6,779 bases of DNA from contig JAEWSV010000423.1 of NCBI GenBank assembly GCA_023398155.1, forward strand, positions 1 through 6,779, written 5' to 3'. Within the stretch, counting starts at the first letter, position 1. Every line of letters begins with the position of its first letter. Source of the DNA: Spirochaetota bacterium. GTDB lineage: Bacteria; Spirochaetota; Spirochaetia; Treponematales; Breznakiellaceae. A program made the translations under genes and the position numbers. Positions 1-4,659 of this stretch are shown piece after piece. The notes under the pieces were generated by a model. That model worked only from the letters and a program-made list of their open reading frames with translations. It did no database searches and had not been told where the DNA came from.

Positions 1-166
1 GCTCAAGCCGCTCGGGGCGGATAAGCAGGGCGACCGCCGAGACGAAGAGAAGCGCCAACGAAACCGCCGCCGCGGCGAGGCGCGTCCCTCGGCGACCTTC
101 GCAGTCGGCCCAATCCGAAATGAGGAGGAGCAGCAAGGCTCCCATCCCGATAAGGGTAAAAACCAT
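1..166 (-). CDS. N-terminal part of an unidentified membrane protein (runs off the window)
   Basis: The minus strand is open from an ATG at 166 to the window edge (55 codons). The product starts MVFTLIGMGALLLLLISDW and has two strongly hydrophobic stretches. Residues 3-17 form a first membrane helix. Residues 30-49 (LAAAAVSLALLFVSAVALLI) form a second. Between them lies a short charged loop, DCEGRRGTR. This is the usual look of a small multi-pass inner-membrane protein, and no family can be named from so little. No strong Shine-Dalgarno precedes the ATG. An in-frame TTG six codons upstream, with a GAGG about 10 nt before it, or the second ATG (codon 8), are alternative starts. The gene is divergent from the receiver-PAS gene. 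Hydrophobicity in a long open frame is the only evidence of coding. Confidence 0.55.
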   Translation of the reverse strand, partial: MVFTLIGMGALLLLLISDWADCEGRRGTRLAAAAVSLALLFVSAVALLIRPERLE

Positions 167-251
167 CGGACCGCGCGTTCCCAAGTTATCCCATCCTCTC
201 AATATGATTAAAGAAAGATTTTTCACTAGAGTATTTGTAGGTTTATTCTCG

Positions 252-297
252 CCGGAGAGCAAGGGCATTCCGGGGCGAAACATGCCCCTCTCCGGAA
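252..297. repeat. Interrupted inverted repeat with two competing hairpins
   Basis: CCGGAGAG (252-259) is the exact reverse complement of CTCTCCGG (288-295). Inside it, GGGCAT (263-268) pairs exactly with ATGCCC (282-287), leaving a 3-nt bulge (260-262) and a 13-nt loop. A second fold is possible: TTCCGG (268-273) with CCGGAA (292-297), plus GGGGC (272-276) with GCCCC (284-288) as an inner option. The two folds use the same right arm and exclude each other. No T-run follows on either strand, so this is not a standard intrinsic terminator. It lies just upstream of the predicted promoter of the receiver-PAS gene and could be an operator or a leader structure of a longer transcript. The role is inferred. 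Confidence 0.5.
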
Positions 298-320
298 AAC
301 GTTGCAACGATGAACGTTTT
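296..320. promoter_or_regulatory. Perfect 8-bp inverted repeat overlapping the promoter: candidate operator
   Basis: AAAACGTT (296-303) and AACGTTTT (313-320) are exact reverse complements separated by 9 nt. The left arm overlaps a second palindrome, CGTTGCAACG (300-309), and the predicted -35 box. The right arm sits in the spacer before the -10 box. The geometry is that of a dimeric repressor or activator site controlling the gene starting at 350. The binding protein is unknown. The receiver-PAS product has no DNA-binding domain, so direct autoregulation is unlikely. Confidence 0.4.
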
Positions 321-330
321 ACCATAGTAT
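302..330 (+). promoter_or_regulatory. Predicted sigma-70-type promoter of the receiver-PAS gene
   Basis: TTGCAA (302-307) and TAGTAT (325-330) are separated by exactly 17 nt. The expected transcription start is near 337, directly before the GGTGG Shine-Dalgarno at 338-342. This placement excludes the upstream in-frame GTG at 332, which would not be transcribed, and supports translation from the GTG at 350. Confidence 0.45.
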
Positions 331-337
331 CGTGATC

Positions 338-342
338 GGTGG
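338..342 (+). promoter_or_regulatory. Ribosome binding site that decides the start of the receiver-PAS gene
   Basis: GGTGG lies 7 nt before the GTG at 350. The alternative in-frame GTG at 332 has no purine-rich tract upstream, only GTTTTACCATAG. The protein made from 350 begins MEKARILIVEDE, which places the first receiver strand right at the N terminus, as is usual. Confidence 0.5.
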
Positions 343-349
343 TATACCC

Positions 350-1123
350 GTGGAAAAAGCAAGGATATTGATAGTCGAAGATGAAGAGCTTGTCGCGCTC
401 GGGATCCAATCGTATCTCGATGACAACGGCTGCATAGAAAGCGCGATCAGGACGACGGGCGAGGATGCGATAGCGGCGATACCGGAATTCGCGCCCGACC
501 TCGTCCTCATGGATATAAGCCTATCGGAGGGTATGAGCGGCATCGAGGCCGCGAAGGCCATCACCGATTCCTTCCATGTGCCGATCATCTACCTCACGGC
601 CTATTCGGATCAGAAGACCATAGAGGACGCGAAGATCGCCCAGCCCTACGGCTATGTCTTCAAGCCGTTCGACGAGCGCAACCTCCTCGCCACCATCGAG
701 ATGGCGCTGTACAAGGCCTCCCACTTAGGGGAGATCATGCGGACCGAGGAGATGCTCAACGACATCCTCCAGTCCATCGGCGAGGGCGTCATCGTCACGG
801 GGCCTACGGGCATGGTCGATTATATGAATTCGACGGCTCTTTCCCTCCTCGGCTTGCCTTCCCAGCCGCTCCGGGCGACCATCCTGTCCTTGCTCTCGAT
901 CGCCGACGAGGCCTCGGGCGCCCCCATCCCGATAAACCTCAGCATGGCCCTCATCGAGGGCAAGTGCGTAGCCATCCGGAATTGCCGCGTCGCCGGCAAG
1001 GGCGAGGCGAAAGGCTTCTTCGCCGAAGTCGACATCTGCCCCCTCCGCGGCAGGCTCGGATCGACCATGGGCATCGTGCTCACCTTCCGCAACATGACCG
1101 ATCGGACGATCATAACGAAGTAG
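350..1123 (+). CDS. Response regulator with receiver and PAS domains, no output domain
   Basis: 257 aa from a GTG start. Residues 1-121 form a CheY-like receiver domain. The acidic pair is E10-D11, the phospho-acceptor is D55 in LVLMDISL, the switch threonine is T83 (YLTAY), and the conserved lysine is K105 in YVFKPF. All key residues are present, so it should accept phosphate from a histidine kinase. A short helical linker leads to a PAS-type sensor domain, residues about 134-253, beginning ILQSIGEGVIVTGPTG and ending GIVLTFRNMTDR. The protein stops there: there is no HTH, GGDEF, kinase or phosphatase module. Such receiver-PAS proteins probably act through protein-protein contacts in phosphorelays. 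No cognate kinase is visible in the window. A GC-rich hairpin follows the stop codon. Domain calls are firm; partner and pathway are unknown. Confidence 0.9.
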   Translation: MEKARILIVEDEELVALGIQSYLDDNGCIESAIRTTGEDAIAAIPEFAPDLVLMDISLSEGMSGIEAAKAITDSFHVPIIYLTAYSDQKTIEDAKIAQPYGYVFKPFDERNLLATIEMALYKASHLGEIMRTEEMLNDILQSIGEGVIVTGPTGMVDYMNSTALSLLGLPSQPLRATILSLLSIADEASGAPIPINLSMALIEGKCVAIRNCRVAGKGEAKGFFAEVDICPLRGRLGSTMGIVLTFRNMTDRTIITK

Positions 1124-1133
1124 CCGTCCGGTC

Positions 1134-1156
1134 CCGGCGCGGAAGCCCCGCGCCGG
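1134..1156. terminator. GC-rich hairpin between convergent genes, possible terminator
   Basis: CCGGCGCGG (1134-1142) and CCGCGCCGG (1148-1156) form a perfect 9-bp stem with a 5-nt loop. It lies 10 nt after the stop of the receiver-PAS gene and 40 nt beyond the stop of the convergent ankyrin gene. No uninterrupted T-run directly follows on either strand. On the plus strand the nearest is a CTTTCTCCTTTT tract about 20 nt away. Termination is therefore plausible in both directions but may be weak or factor-assisted. Confidence 0.45.
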
Positions 1157-1196
1157 TCCTCCCGTACTCCTGCGCCCGCTTTCTCCTTTTATCGCG

Positions 1197-2336
1197 TCAC
1201 TTGGATGCCGGCTTCAAGGCGCCCGACATCATCGCCTCCCAGGCGGCGTCGTCGGCGAACGCGAGAGCGCGGACCGTGCCCATCAGCGCGTCCTTGCGGC
1301 AATTGGGGCAAGTAACCGAGAGCCTTCCCGCCTTGAGCAACTCGCGGTAGTTGTACAGATCCTCCAAAATGAAGGGCTTTTCGCACTTGGAACAGGCGAA
1401 GGGCGCGCGCGAATCGCGGCCTTTTTTGAGTTCTTCGTACAGGAACCGCGCCTGGGCGTCCGCCGATTTTTCCAAGAAGCGCGGGAGCAGGGGGTCCTCC
1501 ACGGAGCCCGTCTCCATGAAGAGGCGCCACAGGAAGGAATAGCAGGCGGTGGTGTTCGTTTTCAGTTTCTTGTCGACGTTCGCGCCCGCCGCGAGCAGGA
1601 GGGTGATGATCTCAGCCCGCTTCCGGCGGTCGCGCTCGTCTCCGTACTTGAGGAAATAGCCGAACGAGGCGAAGTCCAGGACATCGTCCGATTCGTGCCG
1701 GGCGTTCGCGAGCGCCGGATCCTGAGCCAAGAGCCGCGCGACGAGGGCCGGGCTGTCCGCGCTGATCGCCTCGATCATGGCCTTGGCGCTCGCCTTGAAG
1801 TCGAACAGGGTACCGGCCAGATGTTCGACGACGGCCCGCGTCATCACCGTGGTCGGCCGTATCATGCAAGACCCCCACATGTCCCCGTAGTACTCCAGGA
1901 TATCCTTCTGGAACTTCGGTTCGCGTCCGAGCCCCGCGGCCGCGAATAGGTCGATGGCGGCGATGCACCACGCGTCGTACCGCGCCTCGTCCCGTTCCGG
2001 ATCTAGGGCGTAGAACACCTGGGCGAACACCGGGCGCGGGCCCAGGATCTTCTCCACCGAGGCGCGCGGCGACACCTTCGCGTCCAGGCAGAGTTTGACG
2101 AGTTCCGGGTTCGCTGCGCAGACCGCCTCGTAGAGGGATTCTCCGTCGGCCTTGCCCTTGTGGGCCAGCAGGAACTTCACCAGGTCGACGTTGCCGGATT
2201 TGACCGCTGCCGTCACGGGCAAACCCCGCTTCTTGGACTTGCGGTTCGCCTCTTCCGGCTTCTTCGCGAGGAGAGCCTCCATGGCTGCGATATCTCCTTT
2301 GTCGACCAGCTTGAACACCTTGGGCGCGAACAGCAT
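1197..2336 (-). CDS. Ankyrin-repeat protein with C-terminal zinc-ribbon-like module
   Basis: 379 aa. The ATG at 2336 is preceded by a strong Shine-Dalgarno, GGAGGAA (2347-2341), with 6 nt between the GGAGG and the start. The N terminus carries degenerate ankyrin repeats. Residues about 8-36 contain VDKGDIAAMEALLAKKPE, 38-65 contain VTAAVKSGNVDLVKFLLAHK, and 66-92 contain LYEAVCAANPELVKLCLDAK. A further stretch at about 186-255 has the same pattern (SPALVARLLAQDPALANAR and IITLLLAAGANVD). A middle segment (100-180) matches no repeat I recognise. Near the C terminus, CSKC (315-318) and CPNC (343-346) are spaced like the two knuckles of a zinc ribbon. No signal peptide or membrane helix is seen, so the protein is probably cytoplasmic. 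Ankyrin arrays bind proteins; the zinc ribbon could bind protein, RNA or DNA. The gene is monocistronic, convergent with the receiver-PAS gene, and has its own predicted promoter. The specific function is unknown. Confidence 0.88.
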   Translation of the reverse strand: MLFAPKVFKLVDKGDIAAMEALLAKKPEEANRKSKKRGLPVTAAVKSGNVDLVKFLLAHKGKADGESLYEAVCAANPELVKLCLDAKVSPRASVEKILGPRPVFAQVFYALDPERDEARYDAWCIAAIDLFAAAGLGREPKFQKDILEYYGDMWGSCMIRPTTVMTRAVVEHLAGTLFDFKASAKAMIEAISADSPALVARLLAQDPALANARHESDDVLDFASFGYFLKYGDERDRRKRAEIITLLLAAGANVDKKLKTNTTACYSFLWRLFMETGSVEDPLLPRFLEKSADAQARFLYEELKKGRDSRAPFACSKCEKPFILEDLYNYRELLKAGRLSVTCPNCRKDALMGTVRALAFADDAAWEAMMSGALKPASK

Positions 2337-2377
2337 ACGTTTCCTCCATAAATCAGTTTTCGTAATGCGATGGTTTC

Positions 2378-2406
2378 ATTCTCCTCCCGCCGTCCCCGCC
2401 TGTCAA
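2378..2406 (-). promoter_or_regulatory. Predicted sigma-70-type promoter of the ankyrin gene
   Basis: Read on the minus strand, a perfect -35 box TTGACA (2406-2401) is followed after 17 nt by GAGAAT (2383-2378), a 4/6 match to the -10 consensus. The predicted start near 2371 gives a leader of about 35 nt that contains the GGAGGAA Shine-Dalgarno of the gene starting at 2336. The weak -10 box and GC-rich spacer suggest modest or activator-dependent strength. Confidence 0.5.
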
Positions 2407-2541
2407 ACGAGACGCCTCCCCCCGGGCATGGCCCTATACGCTCCTTCCTCCGGCGAGCGCGACGAACGCGAACGGACTATGCCGTGCGGGAGTCCCTCTT
2501 CTTTGATGAATTGAATGACCCGCAAAGCCAGGGGGGGATAT

Positions 2542-2697
2542 CTACCAATACAGTCTCAGTCCAAGTTGCGTGAACTTTTTGAACTCATGATCGTACCTGA
2601 TGAGTCCTTTGTCTCTAGAGATGCATTGCCGTATCAGGCTTCTTTCAAAAGGATCTTCATGGGAGTTTTCAAGGTGATTTTGGAAACCGCTGCTTTT
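2542..2697 (-). pseudogene. C-terminal remnant of a PIN-domain (VapC/PilT-type) nuclease
   Basis: Read on the minus strand towards a TAG at 2542-2544, the frame gives about 50 residues ending in LGLRLYW. It contains HEDPFERSLIRQ (2661-2626) and LIRYDHEF (2604-2581). These fit the C-terminal half of PIN-domain toxins, where an H-x-DPFDR-x-LIAQ segment supplies an active-site aspartate, a T/Y-D-x-x-F segment follows, and the protein ends in a short Leu/Val-x-Trp strand. The N-terminal half, with the first catalytic aspartate, is missing: upstream the frame runs into nitroreductase-derived sequence read in another frame. There is no start codon and no antitoxin gene nearby. The stretch 2571-2700 is about 40% GC by my hand count, against 60% in 2701-2760, so it has a different origin from its surroundings. 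Family assignment is from motif memory. Confidence 0.6.
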
Positions 2698-2902
2698 AAA
2701 TACCCCGGCCGCCTTCCTCGTCTTCCTTGATCTTGGAGCAAAGGGCGATGAGCAACGGAGCCGTGCCTATCCACTTCTGCCCGTAGGAAACGGCGACGAT
2801 GCTCTCCCGGATATCCGGATCCTCGATGACCCCGAAAACATACCGCTGCTCGTTTCCTCCCGACGGCGAGTGCCGCGCCGCTTCCAGCAGATAGCGGATC
2901 AT
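2696..2902 (-). pseudogene. Truncated nitroreductase-family gene (N-terminal fragment)
   Basis: From an ATG at 2902 to a TAA at 2696, the minus strand encodes 68 residues. They include LLEAARHSPSGGNEQRYVFG, then a DPDIRE helix, and then GQKWIGTAPLLIALCSK. This is the pattern of FMN-dependent nitroreductases: the SPSGGN loop contributes to flavin binding, and the AP-hydrophobic strand follows the first core helices. Family members are usually around 170-220 residues. Here the RRS-x-R flavin-binding start of about 25-30 residues is not found upstream, and about 120 or more C-terminal residues are replaced by the PIN remnant. An AGGAG lies 5 nt before the ATG at 2902, so a short peptide could still be made, but it would not fold into the dimeric flavoenzyme. 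The open frame continues upstream to 3145 without resembling the family. Confidence 0.7.
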
Positions 2903-2953
2903 GGGGACTCCTGAGGATGCGGTATTCGCGTCATGCGTACCTAATTCCTGTTG

Positions 2954-2982
2954 TTGACGGTAAAAATAGGTGGGCGTATGAT
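2954..2982 (+). promoter_or_regulatory. Near-consensus sigma-70 promoter giving a leaderless KAP NTPase message
   Basis: TTGACG (2954-2959; 5/6 to the -35 consensus) and TATGAT (2977-2982; 5/6 to the -10 consensus) are separated by exactly 17 nt. With +1 seven nucleotides after the last -10 base, transcription would start at A2989, the A of the KAP start codon. Two upstream ATGs (2978 and 2981) lie within or across the -10 box and would not be transcribed. This is the best-scoring promoter I see in the window. Confidence 0.6.
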
Positions 2983-2988
2983 GACATA

Positions 2989-4650
2989 ATGGAAAAAAGC
3001 GACAAAAAAGGACAGATCTCAATACGCGTCTCGGCGGAAAACGATCGGCCATCCGTCGACGACTATTGCGGCTTTGCGCCGTACGTCGCGGCCGTCGCCA
3101 AATTCCTCGCGAATCCGATGACGAGCCCGCCGCTCGCCCTTTCAATAGAAGGCTCCTGGGGCTCGGGAAAGTCGTCGTTCATGAAACTGCTTGAGAAGGA
3201 GCTTGAGCGAAACGCGCCCTGCGTCGCCTTCGAGGCATGGAGATCGCGGAAAGAGGACAGCCTCATCGCCTCCTTTTCCCGGACCTTCGTCGAAGCCCTC
3301 AGACGACGGGCGCCGCTTCCGCGCCGAATACGGGGAGACCTCTACCTATTCGCGCGGCGATTTAACTGGCGAGAGGGTTGGGCTCCGCTGGCCAAAGCGC
3401 TCGGCGCCGCGGCGCTCCTCGGCGGGATCGCGACGCTCGCGGCCCTGAGGATTCACGCCGATCCGGAGGTCCTCGGCGCTTTCGTAGACGTATTCGGAGT
3501 CAGTGAACTTAAGGATGGCGCGCAAAAGACGATCCTGACGCTGCTCCTGAACTCCAGCGCGATCGCGGCCGTCATCGCCGCCGCGATCGGCGCGGTACAG
3601 GCGCTCAAGCCGGTCGCGAGCGCGATCGCGATCAAAATCGACCGATTCCGAAAGCATCCCGATCTAGCCAGACAGCTCGACCTCATCGAGCAGTTTCAGC
3701 GCGATTTCAAGTACATCATCGATTCCTATGCGCCTAAACAAAAAATCTATTGCTTCGTCGATGACTTGGACCGCTGCGAGGCGCCGAGGCTCGCGGACTT
3801 GGTCGGAGAACTGAACGCGCTCATAGCCGAAAACCCGCAAGTCATTTTCATAGTCGGCATGGATCGGGAGAAGGTCGCCATGTCGTTGGCGGCGCACTTT
3901 CGGGATGTCGCGCCGTACGCGAGAACGAACGAAGGGAACGGCGGATCCGGCGACGAGGTCGTTCTGGCTCGGGAGTACGGGCTCGCGTTCCTGGAAAAGT
4001 TCATCCAAATTCCCTTCAAGCTCCCCGACCTGGAGGGACCGTTCGTCAAATCCTACATCGAACGGCTCATGCGGCATGAAGGGGAGGAAGACTCGAGGCC
4101 CGAGGAAAAGTCGACGGGTGAAGAGTCGCTCATCGAGGTAGTCGAAGGCTTGGAATCGGAAAAGATGATCGACCTCTACGCCTCGTGCGCGGCCTTCCTG
4201 GGCAATAATCCCCGATCGATCAAGCGCTTCATCAACCTTTTTAGGCTCCATTGCCTCATAGGATACGAAACGGGAATGTTCAGCGCTCAGGCGGGAGAAC
4301 CGCTTACGCTTGAGCAGCTCGCTAAGCTCATCGTGATTCTTCTCAGATGGCCCGATATCCTTAACGGAAGGGAAGAGAGTGCCCGGCTACTCACCGCCCT
4401 GCAACGGCGCGCGGTCGGGGGTAAGGAAATCGACGCGGATTTAGCGGCGAGAGCCGATAGGCTTCTGAGCGATAGGGATCTTTCGGGACTCCTGCGCATG
4501 AATACGGAAGACGCCGAGGACGCGGCGACCGCCGCGACGAACTCCCTTGAGAACGTCGATCCGGGGAAACTGATGCGGTTATCGCGGCAAGTTTTTACGT
4601 TACCGCCCCGGTCCGCTCAAGCTATCGGCCCGCGCTCAAGCCTAAAATAG
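2989..4650 (+). CDS. KAP-family P-loop NTPase, membrane-associated
   Basis: 553 aa from the ATG at 2989. The Walker A motif is G-S-W-G-S-G-K-S-S at 55-63. The Walker B region is IYCFVDDLDRCE at 253-264, with the D-D-L-D-R-C signature of KAP NTPases. Between them lie two hydrophobic stretches, about 136-154 and 181-205, the membrane insertion typical of the family. Further hallmarks are KFIQIPFKLP (337-346) and NNPRSIKRFINLF (406-418). The family, named after Kidins220/ARMS and PifA, belongs to the STAND-like P-loop NTPases; bacterial members are linked to membrane-bound signalling and phage exclusion. An acidic segment (364-393) lies between the IQIPF and NNPRS motifs. I prefer 2989 over the in-frame ATG at 2917, because that would translate through the promoter and add sequence absent from the domain; no GTG or TTG lies between 2989 and the domain start. 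The stop codon overlaps the Shine-Dalgarno of the next gene. The family call is firm; the biological role is inferred. Confidence 0.92.
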   Translation: MEKSDKKGQISIRVSAENDRPSVDDYCGFAPYVAAVAKFLANPMTSPPLALSIEGSWGSGKSSFMKLLEKELERNAPCVAFEAWRSRKEDSLIASFSRTFVEALRRRAPLPRRIRGDLYLFARRFNWREGWAPLAKALGAAALLGGIATLAALRIHADPEVLGAFVDVFGVSELKDGAQKTILTLLLNSSAIAAVIAAAIGAVQALKPVASAIAIKIDRFRKHPDLARQLDLIEQFQRDFKYIIDSYAPKQKIYCFVDDLDRCEAPRLADLVGELNALIAENPQVIFIVGMDREKVAMSLAAHFRDVAPYARTNEGNGGSGDEVVLAREYGLAFLEKFIQIPFKLPDLEGPFVKSYIERLMRHEGEEDSRPEEKSTGEESLIEVVEGLESEKMIDLYASCAAFLGNNPRSIKRFINLFRLHCLIGYETGMFSAQAGEPLTLEQLAKLIVILLRWPDILNGREESARLLTALQRRAVGGKEIDADLAARADRLLSDRDLSGLLRMNTEDAEDAATAATNSLENVDPGKLMRLSRQVFTLPPRSAQAIGPRSSLK

Positions 4651-4654
4651 GAGA
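4649..4654 (+). promoter_or_regulatory. Shine-Dalgarno overlapping the KAP stop codon
   Basis: AGGAGA begins inside the TAG stop of the KAP gene (4648-4650) and lies 5 nt before the ATG at 4660. There is no room for a separate promoter or terminator, so the two genes share a transcript. Ribosomes finishing the first gene would clear or reach this site, which fits translational coupling and a fixed stoichiometry of the two products. Confidence 0.8.
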
Positions 4655-4659
4655 TAAAT

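Noticed and set aside
332..349. Upstream GTG start for the receiver-PAS gene
   Set aside because: There is no Shine-Dalgarno before it, and it lies between the predicted -10 box and the predicted transcription start.
1612..2349. 245-codon minus-strand frame overlapping the ankyrin gene
   Set aside because: It is a frame-shifted shadow of the ankyrin gene, made mostly of Arg, Gly and Pro; the ankyrin frame has the Shine-Dalgarno and the motifs.
2515..2730. 71-codon plus-strand frame across the remnant region
   Set aside because: It is the complement of the PIN and nitroreductase fragments, which have recognisable motifs on the minus strand; this frame has none and no Shine-Dalgarno.
2917..2988. 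Extended N terminus of the KAP protein from ATG 2917
   Set aside because: These 24 codons overlap the strong promoter and encode nothing typical of KAP proteins. The GAGG directly abuts the ATG, too close to serve as a ribosome binding site.
3558..3640. GCGATCGC octamers resembling the cyanobacterial HIP1 repeat
   Set aside because: There are only two copies, both within Ala/Ile codons of the second KAP membrane segment. I noticed no comparable density in the rest of the window.
3664..4251. 195-codon minus-strand open frame opposite the KAP gene
   Set aside because: It lies wholly within the KAP frame, which carries all family motifs. The minus-strand product is rich in Arg, Asp and Glu with no recognisable motif.
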